Shown here in pieces: positions 27,481 to 39,582 of a DNA stretch of 64,000 bases. Origin of the DNA: Artemia franciscana (lineage: Eukaryota > Arthropoda > Branchiopoda > Anostraca > Artemiidae); the NCBI RefSeq assembly GCF_032884065.1, contig NC_088883.1, positions 33,711,354 through 33,775,353 on the forward strand, written 5' to 3'. How positions within the stretch are numbered: the stretch's first letter is position 1; every line of letters begins with the position of its first letter. Both the position numbers and the translations under genes were made by a program. The notes beneath the pieces are model-generated. The model saw only the letters and a program-made list of their open reading frames with translations. It had not been told where the DNA came from and searched no databases.

Positions 27481-28189
27481 TATGAAAATATTTAGTTATA
27501 TGAAGAGGATATTTTTCCAGTTCCTCCAACCTACCAGTAGGGACTAGTAAAATACTCAAATCATCCATTATCCAAATTCTATAATAATTCCGCATCCCAT
27601 GTTAGTGAGCCAATGTAAATACAAAAAGAGGAAAGAAAAATAAAGAAGAAGAGTAATAAGACGAATATTTCGAAAATAAGAACAATGAAAAATAAAATGG
27701 AAATAAGAATATCAGCAGCAACAAAAAATAAAAGGAAAAAAAGAAGAACATCATCTCTTCTTGCTTTCATATTTATTTCAGCCATTATTCGTATCATTGT
27801 AAGAAGGCGAGCACAATTTAACATGGATACATGAGCTAGATTATAAGCCAATTACAGTAATAAATCCAATAAATAAATCAACCTTCATCATAAACTATAA
27901 ATCCACTAAAAAACAAAAAAATACTAAGCGAATATTTCTATCTATTCTATCTATATATCTATTTCTCATAGATGCATCTCACTTACAGGACTTTACACCA
28001 CTTAAGCCTTACTTTTTCTTCATTATCAATTAAGCATAGTAAAGGTAGGACCAAAGGAGGGATCCAAGCACTAATTCCATTTGCTCTAAATTCCTTTTGT
28101 TTAATTCTAAGAGCATTGTGAATGTCACAAACTCCTTTTGTCACATCATCCATAATATAGATATAAGGGGGTCCAAGTCCGGCTCTTGA
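27481..28189. other. Unassigned intergenic
   Basis: AT-rich, with no gene recognised. 27640-27850 is purine-rich (GAAAATAAGAA-type). The 90-aa minus frame there is low complexity and I do not accept it. Confidence 0.5.
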
Positions 28190-28500
28190 ATGGCTAGAGA
28201 GCTGTTGAAAAGCTAATTTTAAAGAAAAATTGCCATATCTATTCCCTTTTGTAATTAATTTTTAAAATATAATCAATGTTTACGAAAAACTGCATTTTTC
28301 TGTAATTCTGTAGTGGCTTATGTTATTATAACATTTTCTGGGTTGCAACGGTAGCTAGCAGCCTAGAAAGAGACGATCACACCCCACAGGAAGAAACAAA
28401 GTTCTATAGCTCCTAAAACTAGAACCAAAACCCGTCTTGTCCGAAACCCCTTTATAGGAAACTTACTATCCCTTGGCTTGACGAACTAGGCATTAAATAA
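28190..28500 (+). repeat. Copy of the ~450-bp dispersed repeat
   Basis: ATTGCCATATCTATTCCCTTTTGTAATTA at its left and GGTAGCTAGCAGCCTAGAAAG with GACGATCACACCCCA and CTTGTCCGAAACCCC at its right match the repeat at 18290 and 22930. Confidence 0.6.
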
Positions 28501-28729
28501 AATACCATCATTAGAAAAATAGACCATTGCATATATTGGACTTTGTTAGCTTGCCTTTTGAAACCAAGACTGTCGTAATCGTACTTTTTAAAATTCCGGG
28601 GAAAACGCTTCTGAGAAAATCAGTTTTTATGGAGCTAAACGTATGGTAGATAGAAAAACGAATGAGACGCCAATTTAAAGTCGCTTGTCATGGAGACCTG
28701 TTGGCAGAATTTTTGTCCTATTGGATGGG

Positions 28730-29070
28730 ATTTATTAGGTTAAAAGGTCAAACAAAAGGTCTTACTTCACCAACAATTTATTGAAAGACTAATAGATCAT
28801 CGCAACTCAATCGAAAAAACCCTACGGTTAAGAAAACCTCCTGAAACTTTCGTTTCGGCTCTGGTTGAACATACATTCTTTAATCCTGAACATTTTATAC
28901 AATTTGATGAGACTACAGCTATTTCTAATGATAGGGGTTTTCTCAGTGGGCGAAGGAGGCTATAGAAATTAGAAAACATATGTTTTCTAATCTTCAATAA
29001 ATAGAGACACGGGGAATTTAAATATTGAGGGGAATTTAATACCCAATTTACGATTGTCGTTTGAAAATAG
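28730..29070 (+). pseudogene. Penelope-like element, GIY-YIG-type C-terminal fragment
   Basis: Plus-strand frames read QQFIERLIDHRNSIEKTLRL, then SALVEHTFFNPEHFIQFDET, then after a frame shift WAKEAIEIRKHMFSNLQ and NRDTGNLN. This spacing of an HxxSI segment, an EH.......I.FD segment, an REAIEIRK segment and an NRD.G end is what I know from the C-terminal endonuclease region of Penelope-like and related retroelements. The diagnostic GIY...YIG part upstream is not readable. Several frame breaks. Confidence 0.5.
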
Positions 29071-29879
29071 AATCAATAGTCAATAAGAGAATCAAAATTT
29101 TACATAATTACCAGGGGACAAGATTACCTACTGTACCAAAAAGAGTTGCTTCAATATTAGCTAACAAGAAGATTATTTCGCAACAGAATAGTTAACTTAG
29201 TTTCAATTTTTATTATTTTTCCTCAGTTGCTTTGATGTTCTCACTTGACCCTGAAGTTAGTACAGGGGTGATCCATCAAAACAAATTGCTACTTGTCATT
29301 CGCCTTCGGTTGGTGGTACGTTATTCAGCTTCCGAAAGACGACTCCTTTGACAACACTATACTCGGCGTAAGTCTTATAAAGCAAAACAGAAACGAAAAC
29401 AAGCACTGATAGCTCCATCTGGAAGTAGTAAGCTTAATATTAGATTTAATGCAACAATAATTATACTTGCTCTTGCGCGTTGGGCCTCTTAACGAACTAC
29501 ACCTACATAATCTGCGTATTCTTGTATAACTCTGAGCTGTTCACACGTGACCAATAATGCTTGGAGTTTGGTAATCTCTTCAGTAACATTTCTAATCCTA
29601 ATTTTCTAATATAATACCCATCCTGCCGTCAGTGAAAATATAGTTATACACAAAATTTCTATTGTGGATGCAACTAACAATAACTCAGTTAATTGAACAC
29701 TTTTTGCCCTAATAATTCTCAGAAGAACATCGGCCTGAGTTAGATCTATTTCAGTTTCTTCCACAACGTCATTGTACAATTGTCTCCATTCGATAGGTTC
29801 CTTGAAGTTTCTTTCTCCACGACTCTACTAGATTTTTACTTTTTTTTCTCTTGTGATAATTGACTGATTTCCACTTAAC
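29071..29879. other. Unassigned, possibly part of the Penelope-like element
   Basis: A minus-strand frame (about 29800-29500) reads EWRQLYNDVVEETEIDLTQ with a hydrophobic stretch after it, but matches nothing I recognise. No repeats stand out. Confidence 0.35.
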
Positions 29880-30960
29880 ATGTATTCGGATCAAATGTAT
29901 CGGAGCTAATGTTCAGGGCACGATGAATGAGAGAAGTTACAACTGCTCTTTTAGCTTGCGGGGGATGATTTGATTCAAAATGAAGATATGTATTGTTTTG
30001 TATTGTATTGGTTTTCTGTAGATAGTGAAATCTAGCTTATCAGTATTAGGGAAAATTAACACAGTATTAAAAACAGTATTTTATTTTAATTTCTAAAGTA
30101 AATTGCATTTCTATCATATATATTAAGATTATCTAAAAAAAAAAAAAAGCTCAACTTCCGCATCATTCCAAAGTGATACTACGTCATCCATGTAGGGATC
30201 CCAGTGGATGTGTTTTAAAATATATGAATTTAAAGAGCAATTTTTTAGATTCTCGACAAAAAATATTCATCAGTAGCCCGGACAGAGGTGCTCCTATTGG
30301 CAGCCCTTCTAGTTCCTGATAAAAGAAATTACGGAACTGAAAGTACATTGAAAACTTATTACAATTTTTAACTAAGGTCATTAAAATTTCTAAATCAATT
30401 TCTGTCGCTGAATCTTCGATTAAGTGATTACTTTGTTATATTTCAAGATTGAATAATTGCTCAGAAATAGCCACATCTGTATTTATATACATGGAAACAA
30501 TGTTAAAACCACAAACTATTCTGTTTTCTGATATGCTTTTGTTTTCAAGTTTTTCAACTATATCTGTTGAATTATTAGAGAAATGTTGAATTATTATGTA
30601 TTATTGAAATTTCGGGAATACAGTAAATGTTTGAAAGCTGTGCAAAACCATATTCCGATATCAGAAGCTGATATAAAGCCCCTTTAGTGCATGTTACGAT
30701 AGGTCTTGTGGGAGCACCTTGTATATATAGTTTTGGTAAACCTTAAAATTTTGGATGGAATCTACCTTGGGGGAAAGATTTATTGTATAATTGTGAAGTG
30801 ATTTCACCATTCTGTTTTAGCTCCTTTAATTCATTTATAATATTATTAGCAAACTGATCATTAGGATCATGAGTTATCGTTTTATATGTAGCTTTTGTCA
30901 TTTGTGTTTTATATGTAATTGAAAGATTGAGGTGAGAGTAGTGACCCCATTATACCCTCG
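29880..30960 (-). pseudogene. Penelope-like reverse transcriptase, broken
   Basis: On the minus strand in order: THDPNDQFANNIINELKELK, GLPKLYIQGAPTRPIVTCTK (the GLPKIHK..RPIVS segment of the family), MVSMYINTDVAISEQLFNLE, YFQFRNFFYQELEGLPIGAP and PLSGLLMNIF (the GLPMGSPLSP segment), and WDPYMDDVVSLWND (the Y.DD catalytic box), then FESNHPPQAKRAVVTSLIHR further down. Order and motifs fit a Penelope-like RT. Stops and shifts interrupt it. The GIY-YIG-like piece at 28730 is on the other strand, so it belongs to another copy or was inverted. Confidence 0.75.
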
Positions 30961-31054
30961 ATGGCGACCCAACTTTAGCTTCTTCTAGACGCAGGTGCTG
31001 CTATGTCACAGCTAATGTTTTCTAAGAGATCTTGGTGTCTGTTACCTAATGCTT

Positions 31055-32161
31055 TTTTTTAACCTACAAGTGGCAGGAAAAACCTTCAGGGTTTCTTTGC
31101 CCAAAGATTTCTAAGATTGTTCTCTAAATAAAATTCAGGGGCTTCTTTACCCACAGTATTTCTAATATTGCTTTTTAAAAACCTTCAGGAATTCTAAACC
31201 ACATAATTTTTAAGATTTTTCTTTAGTAAACCTTTGAGGACTCCTCTAAATTAGTTTTTCTTATTCTTGCATAAGGTTTGGGCTATTACCTAATAGAAAG
31301 TATTTTCTTTAGGATGCAAATGTTACCTAATAGTTTCTTTATTAAAAATCTACACCAAATCAGGATTTCCTTGGTTGTTATGCTTAAAAAACACAAAGGT
31401 GCGGAAAAAACCTTCAGGGGCTTCCTTATCCTAGGATTTTTTTCCTAGCCGGGAAGTTTTATTAAGACATTTTTCTTCAAGAGGTTTTTCAAGACTTTTC
31501 AAGACATTTCCAGACTTTTTTTAAGACATTTTTCTTCAAGACGTTTTCCTTCATGATTTCTTTATTTCTTATGTAATAGGGGAATGTTTACCAGTGTTAA
31601 GTTTGACGTATTGACGCGTGACTTGTTTCTTCAGGGCCCGTGAGAAAGTCCCGCTTTTTAACTGAGGAGGGTAAAAACGTGGATGATACGTAATGATGCT
31701 CCAAACGTTAGTATTACATAATGACATCGCAAACGCTATATGGTCCATAATGGCAGCACACACGGCAGGTGTTGCGTAATGGCAGTGCACACGTGAGTGC
31801 TATGCAATGACGATGTACACGTGGGATGTTAATTAACACTTGAAGAGATTTCATTTTCTTCGTGATTCCTTATTTTTTCAAAGCGTTTTGTTCTTCATGA
31901 TTCCATTTTCTTTCACGGTGTTTATCGCAGGGAATCTTTATATTATAAAGAATGTATGTCTGCTTTAGTATTCGAAAGGGTCATTTCCATCCAATGGAAG
32001 TGTGCCTTGGACATCTGAACCATGAAGCCCTTTCTAATATTTTGATTTGGTTAAAACATTCTACATGATAGCCAATTCAGCGCATGGAGAAATCCCTGTT
32101 TTGCATTGTAGAATGATTAAAGTTATTGCGTGCTCCCATATGGTTGCGTTAACCGAAATGC
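31055..32161 (+). repeat. Left arm of foldback-like element
   Basis: Contains repeated AACCTTCAGGG...TTTCTAAGATTGTT units of roughly 80-130 bp, then TTTTCTTCAAGA-type units near 31460-31560, then a more unique inner part. Confidence 0.65.
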
Positions 32162-32279
32162 AGGGTGCAAAATCGATTGCTGAAATCTGCTTATAGTTAA
32201 AGTACACCTGCTTGTTGAGTAATATTTAGAGAGTATTATCTGGTAGTAATACGAGCTGCTCTTAGCGCATTTATTACAA

Positions 32280-33360
32280 ATACAGTCTTTTTTAACACAT
32301 TGGGCATTTTTCGGACATTTTCACGTAAAATTTTATGTTTAAACTAAAATCGATCATTTGAACCTAGTGACAAAATCTCCATTAGCGCTTCTTCTGATGT
32401 CTCCTAGAAATAGGTGCCAGCGTGGCAAGATGTACTAGCCCCACCCCCCTTGATGACCTCCTTCTGCCACACATCATCACACCTAAGGGGTTTCCGAGCT
32501 TTGACCTTCAAAACAAATTTATAAACTAAAAAATGACCATTGTTATTATTTCAACAGTGGAAACTAGCCATTTCAGTGGCAGATTCGATGTTCCATGACA
32601 ATGCCCAGCCTCTGACTCTCAATGGCTTACAAACAACACCCTCTAACAAGCATTATCGCACATTTCACACTTTTTCATGATTTCTCACGCAAAAATATTT
32701 GTTTACACAAGAATCGATCGTATACACTTAAAGAAAAAAATCCCTACTAACGTTTCTTCTGATGACCCCTAGCATATGAGGCCAGTGTATTACAATGTAC
32801 CGTTCCTGATGACACCTTTCTAGCAAACATTATCAAATCTAAGGATTCTTCTAACCTTTTCCGTCAAAAATCAATTTTTAAACTAAGAATTGACCATTGC
32901 ATCTATTTGAACAGTGAAAACTTACCTTTTCTTTGCTAGATTGTGATGTTCCATGACAATTTCAGGGTCGTGACACTCTATAGCTGACAAAAAACATCCT
33001 CTAGCATGTATTATCACATATATGCCTTTTTTAGAATTTTCCTGCAAAAATGTTTATCTGAGCTAAAACTGATCAATTAAACTTAATATGAAAATTACCA
33101 TTAGTGTTTCTTCTGATTACTCCTAGCATTTGAGGCCAGCGCAGCACAATCTACCACTTCTGAAAACTCCCTTCTGGCGTATATTATCACACCTTTGTTC
33201 AATATTTTTCCCTCAAAAATAAATTTATACACTAATTTTATTTTTTATTTAAGAATTAACGACGCTTCTTGACTACTAAGGTCCTTGCGTCGGCGATGCA
33301 GTGCATTCCTGCAGCGTGATTCGATCTCTGGGTCCCGTATATTTACACACTAAAAAATGG
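32280..33360 (+). repeat. Three tandem ~360-bp repeats in the foldback core
   Basis: The segment ATTAGCGCTTCTTCTGATGT...CTCCTAG recurs at about 32390, 32750 and 33105, with flanking sequence in the same order (CATTATCACACCT, AACTAAAAAATGACCATTG, AACAGTG). Identity looks about 70-80%, so this is an old array. Confidence 0.7.
33236..33340 (-). mobile_element. tRNA-derived SINE, 5'-truncated
   Basis: Reverse copy of the SINE at 21118, from the 3' end (AAGAATTAACGACGCTTCTTG) to GGGTCCCGTAT. The A box is lost. Target duplications ATTTATACACTAA (33223-33235) and ATTTACACACTAA (33341-33353) differ by one base. Confidence 0.8.
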
Positions 33361-33369
33361 CCTTTTTTT

Positions 33370-34740
33370 CTATTTGAACTTGCTGCGTGCTGATTTTTGT
33401 TGGTGAAACTGGTTGCATGATGATCTTTCTCTTCGTGAAACTAGTACATTGATTTTCCTCATCGTGAAACTTGCACATTGATTTGTCTCCTCGTGAAACT
33501 GATTTTGTTCATGGAACTTGTTGGGTGCTGATTTTTATTCATGGGACTTGATTTTCACTGATTTTTGTTCGTGAAACTTACATCATGTTGATTTTTCTCT
33601 TCGTGAAACTTGTACATTGATTTTTCTCCTCATGAAACTGATATTGCTCATGGAACCTGCTCCTTGCTGATTTTTGTTCGTCGAACTTGTCACATGCTGA
33701 TTTGTGTTTGCGAAACTTGTTGATTGTTGATTTTTCTCTTCGTGAAACTTATAAATGGATTTTCTCCTAATGAAACTGATTTTTTTCATGGAGCTTATTG
33801 CGTGCTAATTTTTATTCATAGAACCGGCTGTGTCCTGATTATTGTTCGTGGCATTTGTTGCACGTTGATTTTTTACTATGTGAAACTTGTACATTAATTT
33901 TTTCTCCTCGAGAATCTGATTTTGTTCAAGGAAGTCATTGTCTGCTGATATTTTTGTTACTGGACCTTGTTGAGTCCAATTTTTTGTTCATAGAACTTTT
34001 GTACGTTGGTTTTTCTCTTCGTGAAACATGTGCATGTTCATTTTTCTCTTCATGAAACTTGACATTGATTTTTCTACTCATAAGACTGTTTTTGTTCATG
34101 GAACTTGTTACTTGTTGATTTTTGTCATAGAACTTATTGCAAACTGATTTTTATTCGTGAAACTGATTGCATGTGGATTTTTCTCCTCTTGAAACTTGTA
34201 CATTGATTTTTCTCCTCATGAAACTGTTCTTGGTTATGGAACTTGTTACGTCTTGATTTTGTTCATGGAACTTATTGGGTGCTGATTTTTGTTCGTAAAA
34301 CTTTTTTGCATGCTGATTTTTCTCTTCGTGAGACTGATTTTGTTCATGGAAATTGTTGCGTGCTGATTTTGTTCCTGAAAATTCCTGCAAGCTAATTTTT
34401 TGTTTCTGAAAATTTTCATGAAAGTTGTGCATTGATTTTTCTCCTCGTGAAAACTGATTTTGTTCATGAAACTTGTTACCCGCTCATTTGTTTCATGGAA
34501 CTTTCTGAGTGCTAACTTATGTGTTTAAAATTTTGTATATTGCATGTTGATTTTTCTCTTTGTGAAACTTGTACATTAATTTTTTCCTCGTGAATCTGAT
34601 TCTGTTCATGGAACTTCTTGTATGCTGATTTTCGTTCATGGAAAATGTTGAATGCCTAGTTTTCTTAAACTTGCTGCATATTGATTTTTCTGGTCTCGTG
34701 AAGGTGATTTTGTTGATAGAAATTGTAGTAGGTTAGGTTC
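33370..34740. repeat. Minisatellite of TGATTTTTCTC/GTGAAACTTG units
   Basis: About 1.4 kb of imperfect repeats of 30-50 bp in higher-order order: TGATTTTTCTCTTCGTGAAACT, ATTGATTTTTCTCCTCATG, GATTTTGTTCATGGAACTTG, GCTGATTTTTGTTCG. Minus-strand frames (KISFMRRKINVQVSRREKST and similar) are translations of the repeat and not a likely protein. Confidence 0.8.
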
Positions 34741-34777
34741 AATTTGGAGGACTGTACGAACTGTACTACTTGTACAT

Positions 34778-36445
34778 CATATGGTAACACGCAATACATT
34801 TTTTTATTCCAGTATTCAAAATATAGATATTTCCATGCGCTGAATAGGCTATCATGAAGAATCTATTAACTTAAACAAAATTTACAAAGGGTTTCATGGT
34901 CCAGATGTCCAAGGCACAGTTCTATTGGATGGAAATGGCCTTTTCGAATCTTAATGTGGACATAAAATATTTAGAATATAAGTGTTTCCTGAGAAAAGCA
35001 CCTTACCATTTTTTTTATAATTTCTAAGAAAAATTGACGATTTAAAAAAGAAGAAATCTTGAAGAAAATAAAATCTCTTAAAGTATTATGTAGCATCCCA
35101 AGTATAAATTATCATTATGTATAACCCACGTTTGCGCAGCCACTGCGTAACATTTACCGTGTGTGCTGCCATCTCGTAACATTTATCATGTTACGAAATC
35201 ACGAAAATCTTGTTTCTGCTCAGTTACAAGCGGTATTTCCCTGCGGGCCTTGAAGAAACAAGTCACAGATGAATATGTCACCCTTAACACTGGTAAGCAT
35301 TCCCCTCTTGCATAAAAACTGAAGAAATCATGAAGAAAAACTTCTTGAAGAAAAATGTTTTAAGAAACGTTTCGAAATGTCTTGAAACATCTTGAAAAAC
35401 GTCTTGAAGAAACATATCTTAAAAAACGTCTTGAAAAAAAGTTTAAAAAAATGTCGAAATGTCTTGAAACGTCTTGATAAACGTGTTGAAGAAAAATGTC
35501 TTACAAAACGTCCCGATAACTCTCAAAATCTCTTGAAAAAAGTCTCAAAGAAAAATGTCTTGAAATGTCTTGAAACCTCTTGAAAAACGTCTTAAAGAAA
35601 AATATCTTAAAAATGTCTTGAAATGTTTTGAAACGACTAGAAGACATCTTGTAGAAAAATGTCTCATAGAACGTCTTGAAATCTCTTGACATGTCTTGAA
35701 AAAGTCTTGAAGAAAAATATCTTGAAAACGTCTTGAAATGTCTTGACACTTCTTGAAAAAACGTTTTAAACAAAAATTTCTTAAAAACGTCTTGAAACAT
35801 TTTGAAAAACTTCTTGAAGAAAGAAGTCTTAATAAAATTCCCCAGCTTGACTCAACACGTCCTATTATGTAGCATCCCGGACCCTATTACATAATATTCC
35901 TGAACAAGAAATCCTGGGGTAAAGAAGTCCCTGGAGGTTTTCCCTACACCCTTAGGTTTTTTATCATAACAATAATAAAGGAAATCCTGATTTGGCGTAG
36001 TTTCTTTTTAAGAAACAATTAACTAACGTTTGCATCCTGCAGAAGACACTCTCTATTAGGTAACAGGCAAACCTTACTAGGTAAAAGAATGAAGAAAAAC
36101 TGATTTAGCGGGGTCCCAAAAGGTTTTCCCCCACGCGTTTACATTTTAAACATAACACCCACGGAAATCTTATGTAACGTAGGTTTTTTTTAAAAGAAAC
36201 TATTAGGTACAGCCCAAGGTAATCTTGATTTAGCGGAGCCCCTGAAGGTTTTTTTTAATATAACAATCTCAGGAATCAACAAGTAAACAAGCCATGACCT
36301 CATGATTTTTAAACATAACACCCAAGGAAATCCTGATTTAGCGTAGATTTTCTTAAAGAAACTATCAGGTAACAATCTTAGAAATTTTGATTTAATGGGC
36401 TCCTTGAAGGTTTTTCTCAGCCTTCGCAGGTTTTTAAAGCTATCC
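34778..36445 (-). repeat. Right arm of foldback-like element
   Basis: Inverted partner of 31055-32161. 35340-35830 is an expanded array of TCTTGAAGAAAAATGTCTTG-type units of about 36-45 bp that is much shorter in the left arm. Confidence 0.65.
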
Positions 36446-37479
36446 TGGTAAGTGCAATGGGAAAGAACTTCCTCTTATATTGAGCTTAACAAGAAAACAA
36501 GGTAATTAAACTACGTAGTTCATTATAAAGCGAAAATTAACAAAAAATTACAATCTAAATTAAAAGTAAATGAAGAAGGTAACCATGAAGGAAAAAATTA
36601 TGCATATAACTTACTGAAATTTAAGGGATTATCGAGTCAAAACTGATGTATGCTTTATTTGAAGTAAAAACAATCTGAAATATCAGAATGAATTCACTAA
36701 AATTTCCTGACTGGGAATTTTAAAATTTTATACCAGATTCAGAGAGAAGATTGAAGGATGTTTCAAATAGCATATTTCATTCTTAGATATTTCATAGTAA
36801 CCCTGCAATGCACACTATCCTTGTTTTCTGTTTCAGAAAAATCGGCAGTACTATATTTGCTTATATCACATGGAAAATTCGAATAACTAAACGGTGATCA
36901 ATTTAAAAAATAGTTTTCATAAAGAGAGAGTTTTTCAAAGAAAAGTAAAGAGCTGTATTTAAACGATGGACTTTGCAGAAATAAATTAAAATTTGCACCA
37001 GTAACGTTACACCGACTTTGAACCTATTCCTGGTACTATGGTGGACGATTTTATTCCATTGAATGTGGTCAAAGGTCTAAGTGACAACAATTTCAAGCCA
37101 GGAGAGGTCTCCAGTGCCATCTTGTCTGAATTCACCCATGAGTGAGAGGCTTATGAGATTCATAGAAATATGCACCTCTTCTACGTGTGAGCTAATATCT
37201 GTCAAAGGACAAATTGACAAATGTGTTCTCGTCCGTCTGTGATGAATAGAGAGGCAGCTGAATTTTTTGTCTAGAGGTTTGGGATGGAGGCATCACCTTT
37301 TACTCGTCCAAGAGATCCATCTCTTCTCATAGGAGAGGAAACGGATACAATTCAGCCCATTCTAGTCTTGACGAGCTTAGAGGGGATGTACAAATTAAAT
37401 AGCCTCCAATTAGAGTAAAATTTCCATGGAATGTGTGTCAACCCCAGGGGCTTTGTTATTTAATCTTCGGTTTGCTTTG
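36446..37479. other. Unassigned intergenic
   Basis: No gene or clear repeat seen. 37000-37330 has somewhat higher GC and short frame pieces (MNRELNFLSRGLGWRHHLLL-type) but nothing recognisable. Confidence 0.4.
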
Positions 37480-38090
37480 AAAAAAATTGCTTGTCTCAAA
37501 ATTCCAATCGGATATGTTCGGATAAAAGCAGACGGGGGGGATAGTGGCCCTCTAATCAAATTTAATTCTTAAAAAGGAAACAAGAACTTTCAATTCTTTA
37601 GTGAATGAGCCCCCTCTTAAGTTAATACGATCAGCCCTTCCATGAGAACCTTATATACCTTCACAGCATAACTTACAACTCTTACCACCGGGCTCTTGGG
37701 GGGGGGGGCTGTCGTCCTCGGAGTTTAGTTATCTCATCATTGAATTATATTTAATAAAACAGCTTTATCAAAATTTTGCTCTAAGATGTTTGGGGGAAAA
37801 GTGCGTGGAGGCTAGTTACCCACCACTCACTTTTGAATCAAAGATCACAAGAAATTTCAATTCTCAATCAAATGAACCCCCTCTGAACGTTAATTATTTG
37901 AACAGAAAGACTGTCTCAAAATTTTATCGAGTACATTTAGGAGGAAAGGGTCTGTGTGGAGGTGCTGATCACCCTCCAATAACTTTTGACTCTTAAAAGG
38001 GCGCAAGAACTGTCGATCTCCATTCAAATGAGCCCCCTACTAAGCTTTACGATCACCCATTCCATCTGAAGTGCCTCTAGAGTAAAAAAA
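37480..38090 (+). repeat. ~310-bp satellite-like repeat, two units
   Basis: Units carry ATCAAATGAGCCCCCTC, CCTTATATACC, GCATAACTTACAACTCTT, GGGCTCTTGGGGG and ACAAAATTTTG. Related units occur at 42720-43020 and in a four-unit array at 55190-56170. Frames within are accidental. Confidence 0.7.
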
Positions 38091-38227
38091 ATAGTAAATA
38101 AATATGAAAACACTGAACACTTATGGTCTTTATTAAGCTATAGCATTACCTCTGATAAGAAGATTTTTCAAGTGCTAAGAAACTTTAGTGTAACCAGTAA
38201 GAGATTGAGAACAGGGTAGTCCCCTTT
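38091..38227. other. Spacer between repeats
   Basis: A short AT-rich stretch. Nothing recognised. Confidence 0.4.
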
Positions 38228-38640
38228 ATCAGGGCCGTATCTAGGATTTTTTTTTTTCGCGGGGAGTTTTACACAGAAAGACCCTCAAAAACATTTTTGT
38301 TCCGTTTTTACGAGTTAGACAAAAAGTCAGGGGGAGGAGTTGAAACCCCTTAGTCCCCCCCACTGGGTAAGGCCTTGTTCTTTATATACGAACAACAGAA
38401 AAATTTGTTTCACATTTTAAAGTTCCTCCTTACTTTTAGCTGATAAGAACTTTTCTGTTTTTTAACTAAACACATGAAATCAAACGAAATACGCCCTCAG
38501 AGAGCAAACAAAGTTTGCTCTCTGAATACAAGGGAGTTTTCCTTCTCAGAAACTATACTTTTAATTAGGATTTTTTATCCTTTGTATTTTTGGATGGACT
38601 GGTAGACATGGTACCTGAAAGTCCAACCCCCTCAGAGCGC
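38228..38640 (+). repeat. Dispersed repeat starting CAGGGCCGTATCTAGG
   Basis: CAGGGCCGTATCTAGGATTTTTTT at 38231 resembles the ends of many small non-autonomous DNA transposons (CAG...GTATCTAGG). AAAGTTCCTCCTTACTTTTAG at 38420 matches the repeat scrap at 17470. No opposite end found. Confidence 0.4.
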
Positions 38641-39582
38641 CTAAGACCCTAATGTTGAAGGGAGAGACCTATAGTCATTCTTGAATAAGTATAACATTTT
38701 TCTTGTTTGTCCACTGTTACTGTTTTGGAGCGACAATACCCGCAGATATGGCCACACCTGAATAGTTACTGTTCTAATTAGTGCATGGTGTCGTTACAAC
38801 AATGATGAAAATATTATGTCGCATAAATGGAAAAGTATGTTTCCAAAACTATGACTTTAAGTAAATTTTCTCAATCTACTCACTTTAAGTGACAAAAATA
38901 CTGTGTGTATGTGTATCTTTACCCGGAAACACCTGTATTTTATTTTTATTTTTTTATGGGTATTCTGAGATTTAATACCCTGAAAACAATCAAGATTGGT
39001 CACAAGAAAGTCAAAGAAAAAGTCCTATGCGTGACATCATATTTATGAGTACGTCATGACGATAAATTACACCATCGTTTCCCCCGAGATTAGTCGCAAC
39101 GTTTTTAGCATCTATGATGCATACAAAATTACAAAAGATGACCAATGACCTCTGAACAGGTAAAGAATCAACAAAAACCACATGGAATCGTAAATGTATA
39201 GCCGTAATGGCTATACAAAACTTGCCAAAAATACAAAAGACTCGTGATACTTTTCAATATTTATAGAATAGTAAGAGTTGAAGAGGGACACATTTGAAAA
39301 AAGCCTAAAAATATTCAAAAAAAAATTTAAACCATCACAGATACTGGATCATTTCAGGCAATACTTATGGCTCCACTTAAGCCAATCTGCTCTGAGAGAT
39401 GAATATGCAGCCACACAGGCAAGAAGAAATTCCAAAATTTCAACTTTTCTACTATGCTCCACTATTTTTCCAATCCTGGAAGCGTCAAAATTGGCGACAT
39501 TGAATTTCGTAGTGAAGATTTTTTTTAAGCAATAATAAATTTAACCTAAAAATAAATTTACAAGAAAAAAGAAGAAGAAAAT
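38641..39582. other. Unassigned, 3' flank of ALG11
   Basis: No gene recognised. The 85-aa plus frame at 39278-39535 looks accidental. No strong AATAAA lies on the minus strand just below the ALG11 stop. A minus-strand A-run (TTAAAAAAAATC, about 39513-39530) lies about 60 bp beyond the stop. Confidence 0.45.

Larger units (their letters stand above)
31055..36445. mobile_element. Foldback-like element, 5.4 kb, long inverted-repeat arms
   Basis: Sequence near 31060 (AACCTACAAG then GGAAAAACCTTCAGGG) reappears inverted near 36430, and the match continues with gaps inward to about 32161 on the left and 34778 on the right (GCATTACG-type end; CCATTTCCATCCAATGGAAG at 31984 pairs with the inverted copy near 34925). 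The left arm is about 1.1 kb and the right about 1.7 kb, longer because it has more internal short repeats. The 2.6-kb middle is made of tandem repeats. No transposase frame is visible. Long arms built of short tandem repeats are the hallmark of foldback elements. Target duplications were not found. I could not align the arms base by base. Confidence 0.65.

Noticed and set aside
34151-34467. Proteins reading NFHEQNQ/FMRRKINVQVSRREKST
   Set aside because: Frames arise from the minisatellite; several strands and frames are open equally.
33370-34740. CRISPR-like array
   Set aside because: Repeats are imperfect, vary in length, have no unique spacers of even size, and the DNA is eukaryotic.
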